Shown here: in pieces, positions 7,686 to 15,221 of the stretch
How positions within the stretch are numbered: the stretch's first letter is position 1
Layout of the letters: every line of letters starts with the position of its first letter
DNA from: Crocinitomicaceae bacterium
GTDB taxonomy: Bacteria; Bacteroidota; Bacteroidia; Flavobacteriales_G; Salibacteraceae
NCBI GenBank assembly: GCA_018623405.1
Contig: JAAZVO010000014.1
Coordinates: 1 to 19,654, forward strand
Reading direction: 5' to 3'
Length of the DNA: 19,654 nucleotides
Notes under the pieces: generated by a model
Seen by the model: only the letters and a program-made list of their open reading frames with translations
Told to the model about the DNA's origin: nothing
Database searches by the model: none
Made by a program: the position numbers and the translations under genes

Positions 7686-8335
7686 TTGATAAGAGGCCTC
7701 ATATTTAGAATCGTATTGGTTCTGTTCTTTCTTTTTCCTATTGTTTCAATTGTTTGGTGGTTTTTTTATCTGAAAAATTCCTTAACGTACTTATTTTAGA
7801 CAAAACTGTACTTACCAAAGAATGTAATGAGCATAGGTCTTTTAATTGGTTGCTCACACATGAAAAATACTGTAGGATGGATGGCGAACCTTATGCTGTT
7901 TCACAAAATTACCTTGGTTTTTTTCCATTAGAAAACTATCGCTTTTTTGTCAGAGACTTAAAAGATAAATCAGAAGAGTGCACTCACCCCAATTGTTTGG
8001 ACAGTTTTGATGTAATTTTAAACAACCTAATTTCTAATGCCATAAGATTTGCAGACCTAACTAAGGCAAAACCCTTTATTAAAGTTACAGCAAATTATAC
8101 CAAAACAACATTTACCTTAACAGTAGAAGATAATGGCATTGGAATACCCAACGAACATCAAGAAAAAATATTCGAAATGTTTTACAGAGGAACAGAACAA
8201 GTGCAAGGTACAGGCATTGGCTTATATATTTTAAAAGAATCTTTAGATATTTTAAATGGCACTGTAGAGGTAAGTTCTATTGAAGGAAAAGGAAGCAATT
8301 TTACTGTTAAAATACCCAATAAAGCCCCAAAATAA
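7686..8335 (+). pseudogene. Frameshifted chimeric remnant ending in a histidine-kinase ATPase domain
   Basis: A TTG at 7686 opens a frame with a membrane helix (FRIVLVLFFLFPIVSIVWWF, then FYLKNSLTYLF) that stops at 7797-7799. A second frame open from 7754 takes over with LNVLILDKTV and continues to 8335. The match in sense suggests an indel around 7770-7790. Residues ~1-80 of the second frame (RSFNWLLTHEKY, YLGFFPLENYRFFVRDL) are not recognised. From about residue 86 it is a HATPase_c domain: N box NNLISNAI, G1 DNGIGIP, F box IFEMFYRG, G2 GTGIGLYIL. The phosphoacceptor His and DHp helices are absent. The simplest reading is a deletion that fused the front of one membrane protein to the end of a PAS-type kinase, followed by a frameshift. 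A free-standing ATPase fragment is less likely. Confidence 0.7.
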
Positions 8336-8343
8336 GTTTGAGG

Positions 8344-9159
8344 TTAAAGCGAGGTAATTAACTTTTTGGTTAGCCTAATAAGTTGAGGTTCTGCCTTTGC
8401 AGCTTGGGCTAAAATATCAGGTATTTCAACAGGCGCTAGGTTTTCGGGGTCGCACTCATCTGTTAATACAGAAATAGCGCAGCAAGCTAAACCAACATGA
8501 TTTGCAACAATTACTTCAGGTACAGTGCTCATGCCAACTGCATCTGCTCCGATAATTTTTAAATATTTGTACTCAGCCGGAGTTTCTAAATTAGGTCCCG
8601 GAACTGCTGCATAAACACCTCGGTGCAGATTAATATTTTCGTTTGCTGCAATTTCAATTAATTTATCTTGAAGTTGTTGATTGTACGGACAACTAATATC
8701 AGGAAAACGAGGTCCCCATTTTTCTATGTTTGCTCCTCTTAATGGGTTTTCGGGTAAAAGATTTATATGGTCTTTTATGAGCATTAATTCGCCCTTTTTA
8801 AAGTTTAGGTTTACTGCCCCTGCCGCATTAGAAACAAGCAAAAACCGAATACCAAGTTGATGCAATATCCTAACAGGAAAAGTAATTTGTTGGGCCGAGT
8901 AACCCTCGTAATAATGAAACCTGCCTTGCATGGCCACGACCCTTTTGCCGGCCAACTCACCAAATACTAACCTACCTAAATGAGACTCTACCGTTGCCTC
9001 CGGAAAATTTGGAATATCAGCATAATCAACGGTTTGTTCAATCGAAATTTCATCAATTAACTTCCCTAAACCCGTACCTAAAATAATACCTACCTCTGCC
9101 CTATCTAATCCTTTGTTTTTTAGAAAAGATAAGGTTTCATTTAATGCTTTTTCGTTCAT
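8344..9159 (-). CDS. Purine nucleoside phosphorylase family, MTAP-like site, in arsenosugar cluster
   Basis: This 271-residue member of the trimeric PNP/MTAP family carries GTGLG (28-32), His60 in ESHLGRL, QGRFHYYEG (Arg80, His82), NAAGAVN (111-117), PGPNLETPAEY with Glu192 (human PNP Glu201), and GADAVGMSTVPEV. It would phosphorolyse a purine nucleoside to base and sugar 1-phosphate. By my alignment two specificity positions depart from human PNP. Asn243 is Asp234 (VLTDECD, like ATDYD of MTA phosphorylase), and His257, which binds the 5'-hydroxyl, is Ile246 (Val233 in MTAP). Both favour adenine nucleosides with hydrophobic 5' groups. The ATG overlaps the stop of the arsenosugar glycosyltransferase by ATGA. 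I infer that the substrate is the ArsS product. An ordinary salvage PNP is the alternative. Confidence 0.9.
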   Translation of the reverse strand: MNEKALNETLSFLKNKGLDRAEVGIILGTGLGKLIDEISIEQTVDYADIPNFPEATVESHLGRLVFGELAGKRVVAMQGRFHYYEGYSAQQITFPVRILHQLGIRFLLVSNAAGAVNLNFKKGELMLIKDHINLLPENPLRGANIEKWGPRFPDISCPYNQQLQDKLIEIAANENINLHRGVYAAVPGPNLETPAEYKYLKIIGADAVGMSTVPEVIVANHVGLACCAISVLTDECDPENLAPVEIPDILAQAAKAEPQLIRLTKKLITSL

Positions 9160-9776
9160 CCTGTTTTTGAGTTTCTGTTGATTAATTCTTCAAGCGGTCC
9201 TAGATCGTTTTCATCATCCACATCACTTAAAGTTGGTAATAAATGATATGAAAGTCCTAATTTTTTGGCATCTAAAAGAGTATCAATAAATACATTTTCT
9301 TCCCCCCAATTTTTGCCCTTAAATAAAAAAGGTGTGGGCTTTTTCATACCAATAAGGTAGTAACCCCCATCATTTGCCGGACCAAGTACCAAGTCTTTTT
9401 TATCTAGCGCAAAAAAGGCATCTACAATAATTTCTGAGTTAATTTCATAACAATCACTACCTATTAAAACTATCTTTTTGTAACCGTCATCAAAATTATC
9501 TTTAAAGGCATTCTTCATCCTTAGGCCCAAATCTGCTCCACGTTGCAAACCTTTAATAAACTCCCTCGGCTCAAACATATCTTCAAAATCTATGTAGTCT
9601 GAGTAGCAAATTTGCCTTTCTACTGGAGTTTCTAAGGCTACATTTTTTGTGTGCTCCAACAAAAACCTGTAAACCTTTAGTGCATTGGTGTGGCCAACAG
9701 TTTTGGCCAATCTAGTTTTTACTTGACCAAACTCCGGGTTTTTTACAAATACAATTAATATGTCTCTAAGTTTCAT
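9156..9776 (-). CDS. Arsenosugar-biosynthesis-type glycosyltransferase (TIGR04282/DUF2064)
   Basis: This 206-residue protein has a nucleotidyl/glycosyltransferase-A-like fold. The N-terminal nucleotide loop is VKNPEFGQVKTRLAKTVG (about 11-28), followed by LIGSDCYEI with the metal-binding Asp (about 104-112) and LGPANDGGYYLIGM (about 131-144), all signatures of TIGR04282. Family members sit beside ArsS-type radical SAM genes and are thought to attach or transfer the arsenic-bearing ribose to an aglycone such as glycerol. The start ATG directly abuts the stop of arsS (TAAATG), and the end overlaps the phosphorylase by four bases. This is strong evidence for one transcript and a shared pathway. 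The exact acceptor cannot be told from sequence. Confidence 0.88.
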   Translation of the reverse strand: MKLRDILIVFVKNPEFGQVKTRLAKTVGHTNALKVYRFLLEHTKNVALETPVERQICYSDYIDFEDMFEPREFIKGLQRGADLGLRMKNAFKDNFDDGYKKIVLIGSDCYEINSEIIVDAFFALDKKDLVLGPANDGGYYLIGMKKPTPFLFKGKNWGEENVFIDTLLDAKKLGLSYHLLPTLSDVDDENDLGPLEELINRNSKTG

Positions 9777-10832
9777 TTAAACCGTTGTACCCTGACAACT
9801 TGAACCTGCACCTGCTGTGCAACCAAAACAGTGTTGGTTTATTACAATATCTCTGTTCATCAAGTCATCTAAATCGAAAGTATTTAAATGATTTGATTTT
9901 GGTGTAGCAACTTTCAATTTTAACATTTGGTTAAAATCGCAATCATAGATATTACCTTCCCAATCTACAGAAATGGAGTTTTTACACATTACCCCCTCAA
10001 CCGCTGCGGGATTGTATGCATCTACCAATTTATACATATAGTCTTCATAGTTACCCGATGCTAAAAGGTATTCTAAAAACCTGCTAATAGGCAAGTTGGT
10101 AATCGTAAAAAGACTGTTGAAATCAATATCAAAATTTGTTTTAAGAGCTTGTTTGTATTGGCTTTCTAGTGCAGCCTGATCATCAGGTAAAAATGGACCA
10201 ACAGGATTGTACACCAAATTTAAAATTAACCCCGTACCTTGCTTGCCATAACCTTGGTCATTTAGCTTTTGCAGTGCCTTTATCGATTTATCAAAAACAC
10301 CATCTCCGCGCTGTTTATCGGTTCTATCTTTTTGGTAAAATGGCAACGAAGAAATAACTCTAACCTTGTGCTTTTTAAAGAATTCAGGTAATGTGTGATA
10401 TTTCTTATTCGCCTCAATAATGGTTAAGTTAGAGCGTACAATTATTTCTATACCAAAGGTAGAAAGCTGCTCAACAAACTCAAAAAAGTTTGGATTCATT
10501 TCAGGCGCTCCACCTGTAATATCAACCGTTTTAAACCCGTATTTTTTTACAATCTCAAAACACTTATCAAGATTGTTTTTAGTCATAATTTCTTTTCTAT
10601 CAGGCCCTGCATCAACATGGCAATGGGCACATGTTTGGTTGCACATGTATCCAACATTTACCTGAAAAATTTCAAGTTGCAAAGGCTTTAAAGGAAACTT
10701 TCCTGAGCTTTTAAGCTTTTGCTGAAATGTTTCTAAATCGCCATCATTAAAAGGGGCTTCATTTAAAATGCCTAATTGCCTTTGTGTTTCAGATAAAGGA
10801 GAATGTCTTGCCGATAATGATTTTAATACCAT
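9777..10832 (-). CDS. arsS: Arsenosugar biosynthesis radical SAM protein ArsS
   Basis: This 351-residue protein has the radical SAM cluster motif CNQTCAHC (Cys64, Cys68, Cys71), then GFKTVDITGGAPEMNPNFF, the SAM-contact segment. The C-terminal DUF3641-like Cys-rich half ends HCFGCTAGAGSSCQGTTV (Cys335, Cys338, Cys346). This architecture is TIGR04167/ArsS. ArsS transfers the 5'-deoxyadenosyl group of SAM to dimethylated arsenic, giving 5'-deoxy-5'-dimethylarsinoyl-adenosine. Some homologues have selenocysteine in the C-terminal motif; here all positions are ordinary Cys. The start overlaps the stop of the upstream AhpD-like gene by one base (TAATG). The arsenic methyltransferase ArsM that supplies the substrate is not in this window. 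Confidence 0.92.
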   Translation of the reverse strand: MVLKSLSARHSPLSETQRQLGILNEAPFNDGDLETFQQKLKSSGKFPLKPLQLEIFQVNVGYMCNQTCAHCHVDAGPDRKEIMTKNNLDKCFEIVKKYGFKTVDITGGAPEMNPNFFEFVEQLSTFGIEIIVRSNLTIIEANKKYHTLPEFFKKHKVRVISSLPFYQKDRTDKQRGDGVFDKSIKALQKLNDQGYGKQGTGLILNLVYNPVGPFLPDDQAALESQYKQALKTNFDIDFNSLFTITNLPISRFLEYLLASGNYEDYMYKLVDAYNPAAVEGVMCKNSISVDWEGNIYDCDFNQMLKLKVATPKSNHLNTFDLDDLMNRDIVINQHCFGCTAGAGSSCQGTTV

Positions 10833-11167
10833 TACATATTTAATTTTTTGGCTTTGTTCATCATTTGAACGCCATGAACCATTGATGCTCCACCTCTAAT
10901 TGCTGCTGCAACATGCAGGGCTTCCATCATTTGCCCTTCAGAATAGCCTTTTTTTATACTTTCTTCGGTATAAGCATCGATACAATAAGGGCACTGCACA
11001 ACATGGGCTACAGCCAACGCAATTAAAGCTTTTTCTTTTGCAGAAAGCTCACCTTCTGCAAAGGCCTCACCATACCAATCAAAGAATTTCTTCCCTACTT
11101 TTTCGCTCCATTCTGTTACTTTTCCAAACTTCCTTAGGTCTGCAGAATTATAATATGTATTGTCCAT
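10832..11167 (-). CDS. AhpD-like carboxymuconolactone decarboxylase fold protein of arsenosugar clusters
   Basis: This 111-residue all-helical protein has the AhpD redox motif CPYC (Cys59, Cys62) preceded by His55 (ALAVAHVVQCPYCIDAYTEE), and the GYSEGQMMEALHVAAAIRGG segment of the family. It matches the arsenosugar-associated peroxidase-like subgroup (TIGR04169 type). The dithiol could reduce an arsenic(V) species or a peroxide, but its reaction is unproven. It is first in the operon and overlaps arsS by TAATG. The ATG at 11167 is the natural start. Upstream, GATATTTG (minus strand, 11191-11184) is a one-mismatch match to the Bacteroidota -7 box. Confidence 0.87.
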   Translation of the reverse strand: MDNTYYNSADLRKFGKVTEWSEKVGKKFFDWYGEAFAEGELSAKEKALIALAVAHVVQCPYCIDAYTEESIKKGYSEGQMMEALHVAAAIRGGASMVHGVQMMNKAKKLNM

Positions 11168-11300
11168 AAAATTAAATTTTGGTCAAATATCTTTTTTTTT
11201 CAATACCACTAATGTTGCAATTGTTACAGTAAATGAAAAAATTCTTTGTAGTTGCGTTTAGAATATTTTATTTCGCCGTTTGTTTATTGAATCTTTGTAG
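11168..11300. other. Divergent intergenic region, arsenosugar operon / trkAH
   Basis: This 133-base AT-rich spacer must hold promoters for both divergent operons. For the minus-strand operon GATATTTG at 11191-11184 is a near-match to TAnnTTTG. For trkA, AATCTTTG at 11289-11296 is also a one-mismatch box, but it lies directly against the ATG. I see no convincing inverted repeat, ArsR site or riboswitch. Confidence 0.45.
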
Positions 11301-12641
11301 ATGAAAATTATAATCGCCGGTGCCGGTGAGGTAGGATACCATTTGGCACGCCTGCTTGCCAATGAATCTAAGGATATTTACGTTATAGATAATAATCCTG
11401 AAAGATTAAATTACATTCAATCTCATATTGATGTTTTTACAATTGAAGGAGATGCAAAATCTATTAAAGTACTGCAAGATGCACAGGTTTCAGATTGCGA
11501 CCTTTTAATTGCGGCTACCTCATCAGAAGAAGTTAATTTTTTAGTTTCTGTGCTCGGCAAAAAGTTAGGCGCTAAAAAAACCATTACAAGATTTAACGAG
11601 GCTGAGCTTACCAAAAAAGAATACCTCAACCTTTTTTATGGTTTAGGTATAGATACAATCATTTCTCCACTAGATCAGGTTGCCAACGAAATTGTTCGCC
11701 TTGTAGAAAAGCCATCATTAACCGATGATGTTGAATTTGAAAATGGAAAACTGAGCGTTTTTGGAGTTCAAATTGAAGACGACTCCCCTTTAATTGGTCG
11801 TACTATTGAAAATTCAATTTTAGGTGAATGTGGTGAGGATTTTAGACCAATTGCAATTCATCGCCGTAATAAAACATCGCTTTCAAACTTTGAAGTACCC
11901 ATTAAAACTAGAGATATTATCTACTTTATTGGCTTAACTGAATCTATTGCCAAGGCAATGCAAGTTTGTGGTAAGAAAGAGAAAACCATAAAACGCATAA
12001 TGATTTTAGGCGGTAGTAGAATTGGGATTCAAACGGCGAAAAAACTCCAAGAAAACTACAAAGTAATTTTAGTAGAAAAAGACCCTCAAAAGTCTTTTAA
12101 ACTAGCTGAAAACTTTAAAGGCTGCCTTGTACTAAATATTGACGGTAGAGATGTAGTAAGCTTAGAAGAAGAGGGCCTAGCAAACATGGATGCATTTATT
12201 GCGGTAACAGGTGATTCTGAAACCAATATTATGACCACATTAGTGGCCAAGTCTCACGATGTACAAAAAACTATTGCGAGAGTAGAAAATATAGATTACA
12301 TCCATTTATCTCAAGACATTGGAATTGACACCCTTATTAACAAAAAAATGATTGCGGCAAGCAGCATTTTTAAGCATGTTAGAAAAGGAAAAGTTGATGC
12401 CATAGCTCATTTACATGGAGTAAATGCTGAAATAATTGAGTTTGAAGTTCATGAACACACAAAGGTGCTTGGAAAAAATATTGGGAAATTAAAACTCAAT
12501 AACCTTGCGAAAGTTATTTGTATTGTAAGGTCTGATGAAGTTATTTTTCCTTGCGAAAATGATGAATTAAAATCGGGCGATAAAGTTTTTGTGATGTCTT
12601 TAACCGAAGGAATTCACAAAACAGAAAACTACTTCTCTTAA
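11301..12641 (+). CDS. trkA: TrkA, NAD-binding regulatory subunit of Trk potassium uptake
   Basis: This 446-residue protein has two tandem RCK units. The first opens with the dinucleotide loop GAGEVGYHLA (6-15) and the acidic residue of VIDNNPERL at about 30 that binds the ribose of NAD(H). The second opens with MILGGSRIGIQTAKKL near residue 231. Each is followed by a TrkA_C domain: about 140-225 (LIGRTIENSILG) and about 370-446 (VLGKNIGKLKL). TrkA forms a cytoplasmic ring that gates TrkH. Its stop overlaps the start of trkH by one base (TAATG), so the subunits are co-translated. The length is normal for the family. Confidence 0.95.
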   Translation: MKIIIAGAGEVGYHLARLLANESKDIYVIDNNPERLNYIQSHIDVFTIEGDAKSIKVLQDAQVSDCDLLIAATSSEEVNFLVSVLGKKLGAKKTITRFNEAELTKKEYLNLFYGLGIDTIISPLDQVANEIVRLVEKPSLTDDVEFENGKLSVFGVQIEDDSPLIGRTIENSILGECGEDFRPIAIHRRNKTSLSNFEVPIKTRDIIYFIGLTESIAKAMQVCGKKEKTIKRIMILGGSRIGIQTAKKLQENYKVILVEKDPQKSFKLAENFKGCLVLNIDGRDVVSLEEEGLANMDAFIAVTGDSETNIMTTLVAKSHDVQKTIARVENIDYIHLSQDIGIDTLINKKMIAASSIFKHVRKGKVDAIAHLHGVNAEIIEFEVHEHTKVLGKNIGKLKLNNLAKVICIVRSDEVIFPCENDELKSGDKVFVMSLTEGIHKTENYFS

Positions 12642-14101
12642 TGTTAGGCCACATCAATTTAAGGGTAATTTTCTATGTAATAGGAAACCTGCTATTTATT
12701 ATGGCAGCCCTCATGCTACTGTCTATTCCGTGGAGTATATATTTTGGCGACCAAGATTTAGCCGCAATCTTAATATCTTCAGTTTTTACCGGTATAGTTG
12801 GTGGGTTAATGTTTTTCTCTAACTCCGGCCAAAGAAATGCCGAAATTGGAAAAAGAGAAGGCTACTTAATTGTGGCATCTAGTTGGTTTTTTATGGCGCT
12901 TTTTGGCTCATTGCCCTTCATGATTAGTGGAGCAATTCCAAGTTTTAGTGATGCCTTTTTCGAGAGTATGTCAGGGTTTTCTACTACAGGTGCAACTATA
13001 TTAACAGATATAGAGGCGCTGCCAAGAGGAATATTATTTTGGAGAAGCATGACCCAATGGATTGGCGGCCTAGGAATTATTGTATTAACCATTGCCATTC
13101 TGCCACTTTTAGGTATTGGTGGAATGGAACTTTTTGCTGCCGAAGCACCGGGTCCAACGAAGGATAAAATTCATCCTAGAATAAAAGAAACCGCTAAAAG
13201 GCTTTGGGTAATTTACATTGTAATGACACTTTCAGAAACTGTGCTACTCTATTTTGCTGGGATGTCTTTTTACGATGCCTTTAACCACGCACTAACTACT
13301 TGTTCAACAGGTGGTTTCTCAACAAAAAATGCAAGCGTAGCCGCGTTTGATTCTCCTACTATACACCTCATAATTATTGTATTTATGATTATGGCAGGTA
13401 CAAACTTTTCGCTTTTATATTACGGCGCTAGGGGCGAGTTTAAAAGATTTACCGAAAACAGTGAGTTTAAATGGTACACCATGTGGATGGCCATTTTGGT
13501 AATTTGTTTAATTCCTGTGGTAAGTATCCATACCGACTATGGTTTTGGTAAAGATTTATTGGATGTAATTTTTCAAGTAGTTTCAATTGTTACCACTACA
13601 GGATATGCTACGGCAGATTATACACATTGGGGAGTGTTTGCATCTATGGTGTTTTTTCTTTTAATGTTTTCAGGAGGTTCTGCCGGCTCAACTAGTGGTA
13701 GTATAAAAATTGTAAGAATTGTACTGTTACTTAAAAATGGGTTTTCTGAACTAAAAAGAAGGCTACATCCAAAAGCGGTAATTCCTGTTTATATGAACAG
13801 TGTTCCCGTTGGTCAAAATATTATTTATAACCTTCTAGCCTTTATCTTTTTATACATATTCATTTTTGTAATTAGCACCTTATTGCTAACACTATTAGAG
13901 GTTGATATAATAACAGCAATGAGTGCAGCTGCTACATCAATTGGAAATGTGGGGCCAGGTTTAGCTACAGTAGGTCCGAGTGAAAACTTTTTTCATTTAC
14001 CCCCTTTAGCAAAATGGGTACTAAGCTTTTTAATGATAGCGGGACGATTAGAGATTTTTACAATCATCATTTTATTTAGCCCACACTTTTGGAAATCTTA
14101 A
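12641..14101 (+). CDS. trkH: TrkH, potassium-translocating subunit of Trk uptake system
   Basis: This 486-residue membrane protein has the four selectivity-filter repeats of the TrkH/KtrB superfamily: GFSTTGATIL (first), TTCSTGGFSTKN (second), TTTGYATADY (third) and TSIGNVGPGLA (fourth). Each follows a pore helix between transmembrane pairs. The region between filters three and four contains the Gly/Ser-rich gate-loop segment FSGGSAGSTSGSIKIVR. The N-terminus has the two extra helices typical of TrkH. Together with TrkA it imports K+ at the inner membrane. The stop lies only five bases from the end of the convergent universal stress gene, leaving almost no room for a terminator. Confidence 0.95.
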   Translation: MLGHINLRVIFYVIGNLLFIMAALMLLSIPWSIYFGDQDLAAILISSVFTGIVGGLMFFSNSGQRNAEIGKREGYLIVASSWFFMALFGSLPFMISGAIPSFSDAFFESMSGFSTTGATILTDIEALPRGILFWRSMTQWIGGLGIIVLTIAILPLLGIGGMELFAAEAPGPTKDKIHPRIKETAKRLWVIYIVMTLSETVLLYFAGMSFYDAFNHALTTCSTGGFSTKNASVAAFDSPTIHLIIIVFMIMAGTNFSLLYYGARGEFKRFTENSEFKWYTMWMAILVICLIPVVSIHTDYGFGKDLLDVIFQVVSIVTTTGYATADYTHWGVFASMVFFLLMFSGGSAGSTSGSIKIVRIVLLLKNGFSELKRRLHPKAVIPVYMNSVPVGQNIIYNLLAFIFLYIFIFVISTLLLTLLEVDIITAMSAAATSIGNVGPGLATVGPSENFFHLPPLAKWVLSFLMIAGRLEIFTIIILFSPHFWKS

Positions 14102-14106
14102 AAAAA

Positions 14107-14928
14107 CTAATCGCGTAAAGTCCAAAGAGGAATTTTAGTTCCTATAGAAATCGCTTTTGTTTTACTGAACTTAAAAATAAAAGACTCTTTTCTAGGAACC
14201 ATACAAACCAAATCGAAATCAGGGTTTTGGCTAATAAAGTTGTTTAAGCCATCAATAGCGGTTTCGTTGTACACCTCTTGAGTTTGATCATCAGCAACAC
14301 CTAATTCTCTTTGCAGCGTAAAAACCATGTGGTCTTCATTTTCTTTATATGGTTTGTTAGATGGTGTATTCACATGCACCAAATGAACTTCTGCATTAAA
14401 TGTATCTCTCAAAAACTTTAGCTCATTAACAACTTTATGACCGCTATATTCCTTTCCATCAACAGTAAAAAGTATCTTTTTTATGCCTTTGTACTCATAC
14501 CCATGTGGAATACTAATAACAGGAATTTCTGCACAGTTAATCACATCAGAAGCATTGCTACCAAATAAGGCGCCTTGAATACCACTAGCACCTTTTGTAC
14601 CAAGAATAACATAATCAAAGGCAATTTTTTTCGACCATTTCTTTAAGCTTCCAACAAGGTCGCCATGCTCAGAAATTGTATCGAACTTGTAGCCATTAAG
14701 TTTATTTTCTTTTATAAGCCTTTTGATTTCTCCGTTAAGAGATGATTTAGATTCCTTCTCTAAAATATCATTGATTGAAATTAACATACCCGAGCCCATA
14801 TGTGGAGGCTCATAGGCATTAAGCAAAAACACTTCTGATTTATCGTTTCCAAGAAATGCAACCGCATAATCTACCGCACCTTTTGCGGTATCAGAAAAGT
14901 CTGTAGGAATTACAATTTTTTTATCCAT
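14107..14928 (-). CDS. Tandem-domain universal stress protein (UspA family)
   Basis: The product from the ATG at 14928 is 273 residues with two Usp domains. The first opens KKIVIPTDFSDTAKGAVDYA and ends with the ATP-binding loop GTKGASGIQGALFGSN, which keeps the G-2x-G-9x-GS pattern, then VISIPHG. The second domain (KKILFTVDGKEYSG onward) has lost this loop (CMVPRKESFIFKFSKTKA) and probably does not bind ATP. An in-frame TTG at 14940 could add four residues and give a TTGA overlap with the upstream gene; the ATG is preferred. It is the last gene of a unit with the 61-residue membrane protein. Universal stress proteins act in the cytoplasm in persistence and energy stress. Confidence 0.88.
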   Translation of the reverse strand: MDKKIVIPTDFSDTAKGAVDYAVAFLGNDKSEVFLLNAYEPPHMGSGMLISINDILEKESKSSLNGEIKRLIKENKLNGYKFDTISEHGDLVGSLKKWSKKIAFDYVILGTKGASGIQGALFGSNASDVINCAEIPVISIPHGYEYKGIKKILFTVDGKEYSGHKVVNELKFLRDTFNAEVHLVHVNTPSNKPYKENEDHMVFTLQRELGVADDQTQEVYNETAIDGLNNFISQNPDFDLVCMVPRKESFIFKFSKTKAISIGTKIPLWTLRD

Positions 14929-14936
14929 GTTTATGA

Positions 14937-15122
14937 TCAATGATTCTCTTGAGGCTCGTTATTTCCAACAAAAATGGCAACCAAGGTTGCTACAACAATC
15001 ATTACAAAGCTTATCAGATTCCAAAACGGGTTATCTGTATTAATGTTTAAAAAGGCCGGTGTCATGAAAATAAAAAACGCTACAGTAATGACAATCAGCG
15101 CAATCCACTTATTCTTTTTCAT
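14937..15122 (-). CDS. Small two-helix membrane protein between universal stress genes
   Basis: This 61-residue protein has two hydrophobic helices, WIALIVITVAFFIFMTPAFL and LISFVMIVVATLVAIFVG, joined by a short polar loop NINTDNPFWN and ending in an acidic tail NNEPQENH. Both termini are predicted to be cytoplasmic. No family is recognised. It lies eight bases upstream of the universal stress ATG and shares its strand, so the two are probably one transcript, behind the FNR-like site at 15203-15216. A membrane partner or anchor for the stress protein is only a guess. Confidence 0.65.
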   Translation of the reverse strand: MKKNKWIALIVITVAFFIFMTPAFLNINTDNPFWNLISFVMIVVATLVAIFVGNNEPQENH

Positions 15123-15174
15123 TCGAAATTTTGGTTTGAAGTTACGAATTCAAAAGAACGGATATTTAATCTCT

Positions 15175-15216
15175 CAAATAATGATTTACGTCACTTTCAA
15201 ATCTGACTTTTGTCAA
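15175..15216 (-). promoter_or_regulatory. FNR/CRP-like inverted repeat plus -7-like box, unit of 61-aa protein and Usp
   Basis: On the minus strand TTGAC-AAAA-GTCAG (15216-15203) is a dyad of the FNR/CRP type. ATTATTTG (15182-15175) downstream has one mismatch to the Bacteroidota -7 box TAnnTTTG. The dyad centre is 34.5 bases from the far edge of the box, so it would lie near -41 if transcription starts about seven bases beyond the box. The arrangement recurs upstream of the next stress gene. Confidence 0.4.
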
Positions 15217-15221
15217 ATTAT

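Noticed and set aside
11181..11191. FNR-like half-site GGTCAA ahead of the arsenosugar operon
   Set aside because: Only one half-site is present; the other half does not match.
14099..14109. Bidirectional terminator between trkH and the convergent Usp gene
   Set aside because: Only five bases separate the stops and no stem is visible there.
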